From positions 1-59,205 of the forward strand of contig JAFZWQ010000011.1 of NCBI GenBank assembly GCA_017617235.1: DNA of 59,205 bases, given 5' to 3'. The notes under the pieces are model-generated. The model saw only the letters and a program-made list of their open reading frames with translations. It searched no databases and was not told where the DNA came from. This stretch comes from Bacteroidaceae bacterium. Lineage in GTDB: Bacteria; Bacteroidota; Bacteroidia; Bacteroidales; Bacteroidaceae. Below, piece after piece: positions 16,015-24,726 of the stretch. Both the position numbers and the translations under genes were made by a program. Within the stretch, counting starts at the first letter, position 1. Each line of letters starts with the position of its first letter.

Positions 16015-17705
16015 TATTTTACCAGAGAGGCGATGGTGCTGGCGAACTGAGCGAACTCGAGGTCGTCCTTGGCACGAGCCTTGAGAGAGGCATCCTTGTC
16101 GATGGCCTGACGCAGGTTGTTGACCACACCGGCGGCATCACCTGTACGGGCAGCAAGGATGGCCTGCAGGTAGGCTGTGGTGGCATCGGCGTTCTTAATC
16201 TTCGAGAGGGTCTGACGGGCTGCAGCATAGTCCTTTGCCAGGAGCTGTGCCAAAGCTGCCGTGTTGGTGTTGGCGCCTTCGAGGTTCTGGACAGCCTGGG
16301 CATAGTTGCCCTTGGCCAGATTGTAGCAGCCAAGTACTTCATTGTAGGTGTTGGCACCAAAGCCCTGAGCCAGATAAGACTCGGCCTGGGCCAGATTGCC
16401 CTTGCGCAGTTCCATGAGGGCGAGGTTGGTGTTGACTTCGGCAGCACGCGAGTTCACCTTCTTGGCCTGAGCCAGATAGTCGGCAGCAGCAGCATAGTCG
16501 CCCTGTGCATAGGCCACCTGTGCCTGGTTGTTGAGGGCACGATAGTCGTTGGGATAGAGGCGCTGGATGGTCTGGTTCCAATCCTTCTGCTCGGCAGGAG
16601 TCTCGACAAGCATGGTGGCACCATAAACGAGTTCCTCGAGGCTGAGTTTGGAAGCATCCTGCTTGTACTGGTTCAGGATTTCCTCGTCGCTGCGACCAAT
16701 AATCTCGTAGTTGACAATGAGGCGGGCACGACGCAACTCGGGCATGATGCCGTCCTTGATGTCAGTATAGATGGCACTCATGTTGCGAATCTGCTGTTCG
16801 CGCTCCTCAGGATCCTTGTACATCGAGAGCACGCTGAGGATGATGTTCTTGTCCTGCAAGTTGCTGGCACTCACCAGTTCCTGGAAACCGTCCCAGTCCT
16901 CGGCGGTGTAGCGGGTGTTGATGTCGGCATCCATCTTAATCTTCTTCAGCTCCTGCTTCAGATAGTCGGCGCTGACGTTCTGACGACGCTCAGCCAGTTT
17001 CTCGTTGAAGGAGTAGCGACCATCGGGAGAGGCATAGGCACTGACCTCGATGGCATCGAGAGCACGGCCTTCGGCATCGTCGTTGATTTCCTTCAGTACA
17101 GCCACCAGATCCTTGATGCTTACGCTCTGCAGTTCGCTGGTACGCAGGTTAGACTGGGCGATGAGGAACTTGATGTTGGCTTCCTGCTTCTGTTCGATGA
17201 CACGCTGGAAGTTATCGGGAGCCACAGCAGCATTGGCACCATCGAGGCAGCGCGAGAGCAAGTCCTCGGTAGCCAGCACACCATAGCCAATCTTGACATC
17301 GGGCATCTGCTTTACCTTCTTCTTGAGCTTGGCCTCGAACGTCATGTAAAGGTCGCTGCGAAGCATCTCGGGAGTATAGCGGAAGTTGGCCTTCATGTTA
17401 TAGGTGCCGCCCAACTTGTAGTTGACATCGGTACCGTTGCCTTCAATCTTCTCGCCCTGATAGGTTACGCTCTGGGCACTGGTTTCACCAGCAGCATAGC
17501 GCAGAACAGGAGTGGCCGTAATCTGGGCCTTTTTCTTCATGAACTTCTCAGGGAAAGTTACTGTAATCTGTGCAGGAACCTCGCTACCGGTCTCCACCAG
17601 GGGAGTGGGGGTAACCTTAAAGTTGTCGGAAGTGAGTTTTCCCAACTTGCTGCAACCAGTAAGCATGAGTGCGGCTGCAGCCGTCAAAAGAATGGTCTTT
17701 TTCAT
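16014..17705 (-). CDS. Outer-membrane lipoprotein with OmpA-like segment and TPR repeats
   Basis: 563 residues starting at MKKTILLTAAAALMLTGCSK, a lipoprotein signal with Cys18. An upstream in-frame start (17777) is rejected because the consensus promoter at 17750-17780 lies inside it. The N-terminal half is a beta domain (VTPTPLVETGSEVPAQITVT). The middle contains IEVSAYASPDGRYSFNEKLA, ERRQNVSADYLKQELK, which resembles an OmpA-type peptidoglycan-binding segment. The C-terminal 180 residues form TPR-like helices rich in Ala (YRALNNQAQVAYAQGDYAAA and similar). The family is common in Bacteroidia without assigned function. An envelope scaffold linking outer membrane and peptidoglycan is inferred. 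Confidence 0.8.
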   Translation of the reverse strand: MKKTILLTAAAALMLTGCSKLGKLTSDNFKVTPTPLVETGSEVPAQITVTFPEKFMKKKAQITATPVLRYAAGETSAQSVTYQGEKIEGNGTDVNYKLGGTYNMKANFRYTPEMLRSDLYMTFEAKLKKKVKQMPDVKIGYGVLATEDLLSRCLDGANAAVAPDNFQRVIEQKQEANIKFLIAQSNLRTSELQSVSIKDLVAVLKEINDDAEGRALDAIEVSAYASPDGRYSFNEKLAERRQNVSADYLKQELKKIKMDADINTRYTAEDWDGFQELVSASNLQDKNIILSVLSMYKDPEEREQQIRNMSAIYTDIKDGIMPELRRARLIVNYEIIGRSDEEILNQYKQDASKLSLEELVYGATMLVETPAEQKDWNQTIQRLYPNDYRALNNQAQVAYAQGDYAAAADYLAQAKKVNSRAAEVNTNLALMELRKGNLAQAESYLAQGFGANTYNEVLGCYNLAKGNYAQAVQNLEGANTNTAALAQLLAKDYAAARQTLSKIKNADATTAYLQAILAARTGDAAGVVNNLRQAIDKDASLKARAKDDLEFAQFASTIASLVK

Positions 17706-17749
17706 CTTTATTACTATATGTTTTTGTATTGCTTTTCTATAATGCGCTG

Positions 17750-17780
17750 CAAAGGTACACATTTCTTGCGAAAACACAAA
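17750..17780 (-). promoter_or_regulatory. Promoter of the OmpA/TPR lipoprotein unit
   Basis: TTTG (17777-17780), 19 bases, then TACCTTTG (17750-17757) on the minus strand: a perfect consensus. It fixes the downstream gene start at 17705. Confidence 0.88.
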
Positions 17781-17819
17781 AGCATGTACTCTTAAACTAT
17801 GTGAAAAACAGGCGATATG

Positions 17820-19046
17820 CTATTGCGTATAAACCAGCGTGACGAGCTGGGCAGGGTCGAAGGTATCGCGGGCAATATCCCACAGCTGTTGCGAGGTGAG
17901 CGCATCTATCTCCTGACAGAATTGTTCCAACGTCTGCGTCTGACCCAGATGAAGCAAGCGACGTCCCATGCTGATAGCCACATTCTCGCCATTCTCCCAC
18001 GACAGAGCCGCCTGACCCTGCAACTGGCGCTTGGCAGCAGCCAGCTGACTGTCGGACAAAGGTGCATCCAACAGACTGGAAAGTTCGCGCGAAACCAACC
18101 GGCAGCATTTGTCAACATCGTCGTGGTCGCATCCAAAATAGGTGGTCCAGACGCCCGTATCGGTGTATCCTGTCAGACTGCTCTCGACGGTATAGACCAA
18201 GCCGCGCCGCTCGCGCAACGCCACATTGAGGCGCGAGTTCATACCTGGTCCGCCCAGGATGTTATTCAGCAGATACAAACCCCTGTAACGAGGGTCGCCC
18301 ATCGCATAGGTGGGACATCCCACAATGACGTGGGCCTGGTGTGTATCTTTTTTTAATTGAAAGTTAGAAGTTGAAAGTTGAGAATGTGGAAAAGTACGCC
18401 GCTTGTGGGAATCCATAGAGTGGGCCTCAGCCTGGCATAGGCGAAGAGCCATGCGTTCCACTTCGCGAAGCGTAATGTCGCCATAGACGAACAGCACCAT
18501 GCTGCTGGGATGATAGAGCCTACGGACGAAACGTTGGAGGTCGGCCGTTTGGTACTGGCGCAAGCGCTCGGCATCGCCCAGAATGTTGTATCCCAGCGGA
18601 TGACCTTGAAAGAGCAGGGCCTCGAAGTCGTCGTAAATAAGTTCGGATGGCGAATCATTGTAACTCTCGATTTCATCGATTACCACCTCCACCTCGCGTT
18701 CTATTTCGCTCTGCGGATATGTACTTGAAAGGGTGATGTCGAACAGAAGGTCGAGGGCACGCGAAAGATGCTGGCGTAGCGTGCTGCAATAGTACACGGT
18801 ATGTTCCTTGCCCGTATAGGCATTCAGGTCGCCACCCACAGCCTCCATGCGATTGATGATGTGCCACGCACGGCGGCGTTGGGTTCCTTTGAAGGACATA
18901 TGCTCGATGAAATGGGCCATTCCGGATTCATCGGGCTGCTGGTCGCGCGTACCGGCATTGATGGCCAGACCACAATAAACGACCTGTCCGGGTCGCTGGT
19001 CGACCACCACTTTTAGACCATTATCGAGAGTTGTGGTTTCTATCAT
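17820..19046 (-). CDS. M16 family (inverzincin) zinc protease
   Basis: 408 residues, the size of the single-subunit processing-peptidase type. The inverted zinc motif is HFIEHM (His45, Glu48, His49), with the third ligand region EVVIDEIESYNDSP (about Glu125). The second half has LLNNILGGPGMNSRLNVALRERRGLVYTV, the substrate-binding C-terminal domain. There is no signal peptide, so it is probably cytoplasmic. Residues 221-233 (HSQLSTSNFQLKK) are encoded by a simple repeat built on GAAAGTTAGAAGTTGAAAG (18357-18381) and look like an acquired linker between the two halves. It is last in the dapB-lepB-wbqC-M16 series. Confidence 0.92.
   Translation of the reverse strand: MIETTTLDNGLKVVVDQRPGQVVYCGLAINAGTRDQQPDESGMAHFIEHMSFKGTQRRRAWHIINRMEAVGGDLNAYTGKEHTVYYCSTLRQHLSRALDLLFDITLSSTYPQSEIEREVEVVIDEIESYNDSPSELIYDDFEALLFQGHPLGYNILGDAERLRQYQTADLQRFVRRLYHPSSMVLFVYGDITLREVERMALRLCQAEAHSMDSHKRRTFPHSQLSTSNFQLKKDTHQAHVIVGCPTYAMGDPRYRGLYLLNNILGGPGMNSRLNVALRERRGLVYTVESSLTGYTDTGVWTTYFGCDHDDVDKCCRLVSRELSSLLDAPLSDSQLAAAKRQLQGQAALSWENGENVAISMGRRLLHLGQTQTLEQFCQEIDALTSQQLWDIARDTFDPAQLVTLVYTQ
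18357..18381. repeat. GAAAGTTAGAAGTTGAAAG microrepeat inside the M16 protease gene
   Basis: Short direct repeats of (GAA)AGTTGA type lie in frame in the coding region between the two protease domains, encoding the low-complexity linker. The same style of repeat is otherwise found in spacers of this window. Confidence 0.55.
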
Positions 19047-19065
19047 AGGGTTATTTGAGTCTTTT

Positions 19066-19084
19066 GGGCCTTATGGGCCTTATG
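19066..19084. repeat. GGGCCTTAT tandem spacer repeat (wbqC-M16)
   Basis: Two GGGCCTTAT units in tandem sit in the short spacer; the wbqC stop codon at 19080-19082 falls within the repeat. Confidence 0.5.
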
Positions 19085-19628
19085 AAATTAAATACAGTAG
19101 TGCCTCGGGGCCAAGGTTGAACAGAAGATCCACAATACTGAGGTCGGGCATAAACCCGTTGCGGTCGCTGAACAATTGGTAATATGGTTTCTGGCCTGGC
19201 AAAGGCAAATGGTCAACGGCTAAAGGCTTGCCATTTGCTACCAATCCTATTTCTTTGCAGACAAGGTCCTGCAAGGCCTGGTTATAATCGACCAGGAACT
19301 CCCACTTCTTTTCGTAAAAAGGGGCGAATTCATCGGCATAAAACTCGAAGAAAGGCGTGCGACGATAACTGCTCACCAATGCGTTCCAATGCAGATGCCG
19401 CCAATTCCCATGGTCGCTGATTCGGATGTCACGCATGGGAGTGTGATAGGGCACAAACTTCACCACAGGAATGGTGAGGGCTAAAGGACCGTTGGGCGAA
19501 GCAATATAGCAACGATTTCGAACTGTCTGCTTGCGGTAGGGCTCATCGAGGTCGATGCTGACCGTTTCGCTCTGCGCCAACTGGGCATAGTACGAAATGG
19601 GAGCAAGGTAGTAGGAGGGAAAGGCCAT
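19080..19628 (-). CDS. WbqC-like family protein
   Basis: A 182-residue protein matching the WbqC family: PSYYLAPISYYAQLAQSETV, RNRCYIASPNGPLALTIPVV, DHGNWRHLHWNALVSSYRRTPFF (family core), YADEFAPFYE and PDLSIVDLLFNLGPEALLYL. The family occurs in O-antigen and sugar-modification clusters, but the biochemical role is not established. The start is taken at the ATG overlapping the lepB stop (TGATG); a GTG one codon earlier is possible. Tight coupling to lepB is common in Bacteroidia and gives no clear functional clue. Confidence 0.88.
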   Translation of the reverse strand: MAFPSYYLAPISYYAQLAQSETVSIDLDEPYRKQTVRNRCYIASPNGPLALTIPVVKFVPYHTPMRDIRISDHGNWRHLHWNALVSSYRRTPFFEFYADEFAPFYEKKWEFLVDYNQALQDLVCKEIGLVANGKPLAVDHLPLPGQKPYYQLFSDRNGFMPDLSIVDLLFNLGPEALLYLIS

Positions 19629-21073
19629 CACTTGATATTATCCACCCAGCGGAAGAGACGCTTCCAACGGATGCCACCATTGAAAATGCCATAGTCGGGG
19701 CTCTTGGAGAACCAAATCATGATGGGCTTACCCACGATATGATCTTCGGGAACAAAACCCCAGAAGCGGGAATCGGCCGAGCAATGTCGATTGTCGCCTT
19801 GCATCCAGTAGTAGTCCATCTTGAAGGTGTACGAGGTTGCCTTCTTTCCATTTATGAGGATATCGCCCTGGTCGTTTACTTCCAGCGTATTGCCCTCGTA
19901 TTCCTTTATGCAACGCTCATAAATGGGCAAATTGTCGAGGTTCAGGGTTATCGAGGCACCTTTGGCAGGAATCCAGATGGGACCGTAGTTATCGACGGTC
20001 CAACCCTTGTTGCCATTCAGAGGATAGAGGTCTTCCCTGCCTTGTTCAAACAGCGAAACCTTTCCAATCAGGTCGGTGCGCTGACGCATGGCCTCGACCA
20101 TCTTCTGCGTCAGGGGGCAAACGCCACTTGTGTAAAGGTCGCGATAATCGGCAAACGAAAGGCCTATTTCACGGATAAAATCCTCAGGCAGAGAACCTTG
20201 TACGAGTTCTACCTGATATTGATATTGTACATTATCGGGTTCCTTGTTGGCCTTGCCATCGAGGTAAATGATACGGTTCTTGATTTCCAGCGTCTGTCCG
20301 GGCAGGCCCACACAGCGTTTTACATAGTTCTCGCGACGGTCGACAGGACGACTGGTGATATCGCCAAACATCTGGCGGTTCTCTTTCATATATTCGGCAC
20401 CCATCCGACGCACCTGTTTGAAGTAGTTGTGCCGTGAGAGGGCATCCATGCTGTCGAGTTCCACTTCACCAAAATTCTGCTGATAAATTTGTCGCCCCAT
20501 GTCGTAACAGATACTATAGTAATCTGCATTTTGATGTGCCAGCGCTACGGTATCGCCTGAGGGATAGTTGAAGACCACAATATCGTTGAGCGTGACTTTT
20601 TTAGGCGAAATACGCTTATATTCCCATTGGGGCCATTCGATGTAACTCTGTACTTCACCAAAGGGTAGGGTGTGCTGACAAAGGGGCATCGAAAGGGGCG
20701 TCATCGGAGCACGGGCTCCATAGGCTGTCTTGGAGACATACAGATAGTCGCCCACCAGAAGACTCTTTTCCAAACTACTCGATGGAATGGTGTAATTCTG
20801 GAAGAAATAGATGTTGACGAAATATACGGCAACGAGGGCAAATACGATGGCATCGACCCAACTCATGATGGTACGAGTGATGGGATTCTCGAGTTCTTTC
20901 CACCAACCCCAGTTTACCTTGCGGGTAACATAGGCATCGAACACGAAGGGAATGGTCAGGTAGCCCCACCACGAGGCGCGAATCCAAATGAGAAAGGCGA
21001 TAAGGGCAATGCTGAAACCTATGCCATAGGCCCAATCTTTCCAAGTGAGTTTCTTCTCTTCTATATTTTTCAT
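19628..21073 (-). CDS. lepB: Signal peptidase I (large Bacteroidota form)
   Basis: 481 residues, longer than typical LepB because of insertions in the periplasmic part. It has two N-terminal membrane segments (about 15-32 and 72-92). The catalytic Ser100 is in YTIPSSSLEKSLLVGDY, the catalytic Lys252 in RRENYVKRCVGLPGQ, and the C-terminal box is YWMQGDNRHCSADSRFWG FVPEDHIVGK. It cleaves signal peptides of exported proteins on the outer face of the inner membrane. It sits between dapB (10-base gap) and wbqC (overlap), a conserved Bacteroidia arrangement. Confidence 0.96.
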   Translation of the reverse strand: MKNIEEKKLTWKDWAYGIGFSIALIAFLIWIRASWWGYLTIPFVFDAYVTRKVNWGWWKELENPITRTIMSWVDAIVFALVAVYFVNIYFFQNYTIPSSSLEKSLLVGDYLYVSKTAYGARAPMTPLSMPLCQHTLPFGEVQSYIEWPQWEYKRISPKKVTLNDIVVFNYPSGDTVALAHQNADYYSICYDMGRQIYQQNFGEVELDSMDALSRHNYFKQVRRMGAEYMKENRQMFGDITSRPVDRRENYVKRCVGLPGQTLEIKNRIIYLDGKANKEPDNVQYQYQVELVQGSLPEDFIREIGLSFADYRDLYTSGVCPLTQKMVEAMRQRTDLIGKVSLFEQGREDLYPLNGNKGWTVDNYGPIWIPAKGASITLNLDNLPIYERCIKEYEGNTLEVNDQGDILINGKKATSYTFKMDYYWMQGDNRHCSADSRFWGFVPEDHIVGKPIMIWFSKSPDYGIFNGGIRWKRLFRWVDNIK

Positions 21074-21083
21074 ACCGAATGTC

Positions 21084-21839
21084 TTAGAAATTGAACAAAT
21101 CGCTCATTGTCAGGAGGCCTGTGTGCTGGGCGGTATATTCGGCAGCCAATACAGCCCCAAGGGCAAAGCCGCGACGGCTGTGTGCGTCGTGGGTAATCGT
21201 AATCTTGTCGGCTTCGGAATCCCATGTAATGCTGTGGATGCCTGGAACCTCGTCGCGACGAATGCTGTCGATACGTAACTGGTCGGCGGGAACATCCAGG
21301 GTTCCTTCGACAGAACCGTCGGGTTGTGTCAGCTGACCAAACTGCCAGTTTGAAAGGCGGTCGACCTCGGCCACCAGTTCTTCGGCCAGTGTGATGGCTG
21401 TGCCGCTGGGATGATCGAGTTTATGGATATGGTGCACCTCCTCGAGGGTGGGACGATAGGCATCGAACTGGTTCATGATACGAGCCAGGTAACGATTGAC
21501 GGCACGGAAAATGGTAACACCCAGGCTGAAATTCGAACTCCAGAAAAGGGTTTGTCCACCTTCGGTACACATGCGCTTTACCTCTTCACCATGCTGAGGA
21601 ATCCAACCTGTCGAGCCGCTGACCACCTTCACATTGTGACGGAAAGCTTTCAGATAGTTGTCGTAAGCCACATGAGGAGCAGTAAATTCAATGGCTACAT
21701 CAGCACTTTTGAACTGGGGAGAATCGAAATCCTGTTGGTTGTCGATATCAATGACACACACAATCTCATGACCACGGCTCAGGGCTATTTCTTCTATCAT
21801 TTTACCCATCTTACCGTATCCAATCAAGGCAATTTTCAT
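21084..21839 (-). CDS. dapB: DapB, 4-hydroxy-tetrahydrodipicolinate reductase
   Basis: 251 residues starting MKIALIGYGKMGKMIEE. It reduces HTPA in lysine and meso-diaminopimelate synthesis, thus feeding peptidoglycan. NAD(P) binding is by GYGKMG; the substrate motif is EVHHIHKLDHPSGTA with catalytic His and Lys. An ATG four codons upstream (21851) exists, but the TATCTTTG element at 21863-21870 would leave almost no leader, so the internal ATG is preferred. It heads the dapB-lepB-wbqC-M16 unit. Confidence 0.95.
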   Translation of the reverse strand: MKIALIGYGKMGKMIEEIALSRGHEIVCVIDIDNQQDFDSPQFKSADVAIEFTAPHVAYDNYLKAFRHNVKVVSGSTGWIPQHGEEVKRMCTEGGQTLFWSSNFSLGVTIFRAVNRYLARIMNQFDAYRPTLEEVHHIHKLDHPSGTAITLAEELVAEVDRLSNWQFGQLTQPDGSVEGTLDVPADQLRIDSIRRDEVPGIHSITWDSEADKITITHDAHSRRGFALGAVLAAEYTAQHTGLLTMSDLFNF

Positions 21840-21862
21840 ATCTTTTGGCATAAAATTTTGTG

Positions 21863-21899
21863 CAAAGATAGGTAATTCGGCGCAAAAAGCGTACTTTTG
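21863..21899. promoter_or_regulatory. Divergent -7 elements for dapB (minus) and DUF2851 (plus)
   Basis: TATCTTTG (21863-21870, minus) and TACTTTTG (21892-21899, plus) both fit TAnnTTTG, only 21 bases apart and back to back. Neither has an ideal TTTG at -33, so the two polymerase sites may overlap and compete. Confidence 0.6.
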
Positions 21900-21923
21900 T
21901 TAGGTATTTTTAAGATTTATACC

Positions 21924-23225
21924 GTGGAGAAACTACTTCATTACGTCTGGAAGCATAAACTTCTGCCATTGAAAGCACTACTCACGACCGATGGGCAGGA
22001 GTTGGAAATCATAGACCCCGGACTGACCAACACAAATGCAGGTCCGGATTTCTTCAATGCCAAGATACGCATTGGCGAAACGCTGTGGGCTGGAAATGTG
22101 GAGATACATTTGAAGTCGAGCGACTGGTACCGTCACGGGCACGATACGGACGAAGCCTATGACAATGTAGTTCTGCATGTAGCATCGGTGATTGATAGCG
22201 AGGTGACGACAGTTTCTGGCAAACGGCTTCCACAGTTGCAACTGGACATTCCTGCCGACCTGCACCTGCGATACGAAAACCTGAAAAAGACTGAGGACTA
22301 TCCACGCTGTTTCCGTATCATTCCACACATCGACACTTTCAAGACACATTCGTGGATGGACACTCTGGTTGTGGAACGACTGGAGGAAAGAGCACAACAG
22401 GTAGAACAACGTCTTGCCAAAACCCAGGGGAACTGGGAATGGGCCTTGTTCGTAACGTTAGCCCGCAATTTTGGTTTCGGACTGAATGGCGATGCCTTCG
22501 AAACCTGGGCACAGCGCATCCCATTGGACAAAACGGGCAAGCATCGCGACGAACTGTTCCAAATTGAGGCAGTTTTCCTGGGTATGGCTGGATTGTTGGA
22601 GACAGCCAGTCTGCCAAACAACTCAAAGGCAGACCCCTATTTCACACAACTGCAAAACGAATTTGCATACCAACGCCGTCTGTTCGACCTTTCCGCCATC
22701 ATGCCCTACCAGCAATGGAAATATCTGAGGTTGAGGCCGCAGAACTTCCCACACCTTCGACTGGCAGAACTGGCGTGGATGTACCACAAGGGCTGTGTAA
22801 GCCTGTCGCGACTGAAGGATGCCATAATGAAAGATAACAGTCTGGATGAACTCAGACAAATCATCGTGGCCGAAACATCGCCTTATTGGCACGAACACCT
22901 GATGTTTGGCTGTCCTATTCCGAAGCGCACGCTACACCTGAGTCGAGCATCGCAAAACCTGATTATCATCAATACCGTGGTGCCAGTGCTCTACACTTAT
23001 GCCATGAGTCATAACGATTATGAATTGCGCGAACGGGTGCTGGACCTGCTACGTGAACTGCCAGCCGAACAAAACTACATCCTGCGCCAATGGGAGGCCT
23101 GTGGACTGAAGGTGAGCACGGCAGCCGATAGTCAGGCATTGATACAATTGAAGAAACAATACTGTGACCGACACGACTGCCTGCGTTGCAGTTTCGGTTA
23201 CGAATATCTGAGCTCCAAATTATGA
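21924..23225 (+). CDS. DUF2851 family protein
   Basis: 433 residues beginning at GTG with EKLLHYVWKHKLLPLKAL, then IDPGLTNTNAGPDFFNAKIR, WAGNVEIHLKSSDWYRHGHD and NVVLHVASV, the DUF2851 signature found across Bacteroidota. A TTG frame extension to 21897 is rejected because it overlaps the promoter element. The C-terminus has a cysteine cluster (CDRHDCLRCSFGYEYL). Function is unknown. The NAGPDFFNAK/VEIHLKSSDW part has the look of a PD-(D/E)xK-type nuclease core, but this is inference. It overlaps the next start (ATGA) and leads an operon with a thioesterase and dprA. Confidence 0.88.
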   Translation: MEKLLHYVWKHKLLPLKALLTTDGQELEIIDPGLTNTNAGPDFFNAKIRIGETLWAGNVEIHLKSSDWYRHGHDTDEAYDNVVLHVASVIDSEVTTVSGKRLPQLQLDIPADLHLRYENLKKTEDYPRCFRIIPHIDTFKTHSWMDTLVVERLEERAQQVEQRLAKTQGNWEWALFVTLARNFGFGLNGDAFETWAQRIPLDKTGKHRDELFQIEAVFLGMAGLLETASLPNNSKADPYFTQLQNEFAYQRRLFDLSAIMPYQQWKYLRLRPQNFPHLRLAELAWMYHKGCVSLSRLKDAIMKDNSLDELRQIIVAETSPYWHEHLMFGCPIPKRTLHLSRASQNLIIINTVVPVLYTYAMSHNDYELRERVLDLLRELPAEQNYILRQWEACGLKVSTAADSQALIQLKKQYCDRHDCLRCSFGYEYLSSKL

Positions 23226-23608
23226 CACACGAAATCAAAATGAAGGTACGCGACTATGAATGCGACCTGCAGGGCATTGTAAACAACGCCAACTATCAAC
23301 ACTATACAGAACATGCCCGACACGAGATGCTGCTGGGGTTGGGGGCTTCTTTTGCCGACCTACACCAAAGGGGCATAGATGCCGTAGTGGCACGCATCAC
23401 ATTGGCCTATAAGACCCCGTTGCATAGTCAGGACGAATTTGCCGTTCGTACCCGAGTGGAAAAAGAAGGTGTACGCTATGTCTTTCATCAGGACATTGTA
23501 CGTCTGCCCGACGAAAAGCTGGCCTGTCGCGCCAAGGTGGATATCGTGGCCGTTGTCAATGGTGAGCTGGCAGCAACATGCCCGGAACTGGACCAATTCT
23601 TTAGCTAA
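23222..23608 (+). CDS. Acyl-CoA thioesterase, 4HBT hot-dog family
   Basis: 128 residues. YECDLQGIVNNANYQHYTEHARHEML is the 4-hydroxybenzoyl-CoA thioesterase/YbgC signature with the catalytic Asp followed by QGIVNNANY; later ITLAYKTPLHSQDEFAVRTRV and the final strand CRAKVDIVAVV fit the hot-dog fold. It hydrolyses acyl-CoA thioesters; the specific acyl group cannot be read. The ATG overlaps the stop of the DUF2851 gene, so translation is coupled. dprA follows after four bases. Confidence 0.9.
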   Translation: MTHEIKMKVRDYECDLQGIVNNANYQHYTEHARHEMLLGLGASFADLHQRGIDAVVARITLAYKTPLHSQDEFAVRTRVEKEGVRYVFHQDIVRLPDEKLACRAKVDIVAVVNGELAATCPELDQFFS

Positions 23609-23612
23609 AGAT

Positions 23613-24725
23613 ATGAACGAACAAGAGATAATATATAGTATGGCGTTGACACGCCTGCTGCCTTACCAGTCGCAGGTACAACAGACATTACTGGATGTTG
23701 CAGGATCGGCAACCGCCCTGTATGAGGCACATAGCGACCTGAAACAAATTATGCCAGAAGCATCGGACCGATTGGTCAGCACGGTGTCTCGAATGGGCGA
23801 ATACTTGAAGCGAGCCGAAGAAGAACTGGAATTTGCCAACAAAAAGCATATCCGCATCATTCTCCGCGATGATGTGGACTACCCAGCTCGACTGCGCGAA
23901 TGTCCCGATGCACCCATAGTCGTCTTTTATCGTGGAAATGCCGACCTGAACTGCCGACATATTCTGAGCATTGTGGGCACACGCCAGGCCACAGAATACG
24001 GACACGACTTTTGTGCCCATTTTCTGCACGACCTGGCCCAACTGTGTCCTGATGTCCTGGTCGTGAGCGGATTGGCCTACGGCATCGATATCTGTGCCCA
24101 TCGTCAGTCGCTGGCCAATCATTTGCCGACTATTGGCGTATTGGCCCATGGACTGGATCAAATCTACCCCCGCATACATCGGCAAACTGCCATTGACATG
24201 CTGACTCACGGCGGACTGCTAACGGAGTTTATGAGCGGGAGTACGGCCGAGAAACTGAATTTCGTAAGCCGCAACCGCATTGTGGCAGGAATGTCCGATG
24301 CGGTAGTGGTCGTGGAAAGTGCAGAACAGGGTGGAAGCCTCATCACGGCAGAACTGGGTGAGGATTACGGACGCGATGTATTTGCTGTTCCTGGTCGGAT
24401 AGGCGATGCCGTATCGGCAGGCTGTAACATGCTGATTCGTAACAATCGTGCCAGCCTGTTGCTATCGGCACAGGATTTTGTGGAGTCCATAGGTTGGGTG
24501 ACTAAAGAGGACGTAAATCGCCCAATTCAACGGGAATTATTCCCTGAACTGACAGAAGAAGAGATGCGCATTTACAATGCCCTGAAGGGGTCGGAAGGAA
24601 AGCACTTGAATACATTGACGGTGGAAACAAATCTGCCCATCGGTCGGTTGAGCAGTTTGCTTTTCGATATGGAGATGCGAGGCATTGTGCGTCTGCTCAG
24701 TGGCGGAAGCTACCGGTTGGTGTAA
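23613..24725 (+). CDS. dprA: DprA, DNA-processing protein
   Basis: 370 residues starting MNEQEIIYSMALTRLL; a longer upstream frame lies within the thioesterase gene and is rejected. The Rossmann core is clear: HILSIVGTRQATEYG, VVSGLAYGIDICAHR, TIGVLAHGLDQIYPRIHR, NFVSRNRIVAGMSDAVVVVE, EQGGSLITAELGEDYGRDVFAVPG. The C-terminal winged helix is TEEEMRIYNALKGSEGKHLN..RLSSLLFDMEMRGIVRLLSG. DprA loads RecA on incoming single-stranded DNA during transformation; here it may indicate competence or general DNA processing. Confidence 0.96.
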   Translation: MNEQEIIYSMALTRLLPYQSQVQQTLLDVAGSATALYEAHSDLKQIMPEASDRLVSTVSRMGEYLKRAEEELEFANKKHIRIILRDDVDYPARLRECPDAPIVVFYRGNADLNCRHILSIVGTRQATEYGHDFCAHFLHDLAQLCPDVLVVSGLAYGIDICAHRQSLANHLPTIGVLAHGLDQIYPRIHRQTAIDMLTHGGLLTEFMSGSTAEKLNFVSRNRIVAGMSDAVVVVESAEQGGSLITAELGEDYGRDVFAVPGRIGDAVSAGCNMLIRNNRASLLLSAQDFVESIGWVTKEDVNRPIQRELFPELTEEEMRIYNALKGSEGKHLNTLTVETNLPIGRLSSLLFDMEMRGIVRLLSGGSYRLV

Positions 24726-24726
24726 A

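Noticed and set aside
15969-17795. 608-codon plus-strand frame opposite the OmpA/TPR lipoprotein gene
   Set aside because: It is an antisense shadow; the minus frame has a lipoprotein signal, TPRs and a perfect promoter.
23439-23612. Extended N-terminus for DprA
   Set aside because: It overlaps the thioesterase gene in another frame; the ATG at 23613 gives the normal family start.
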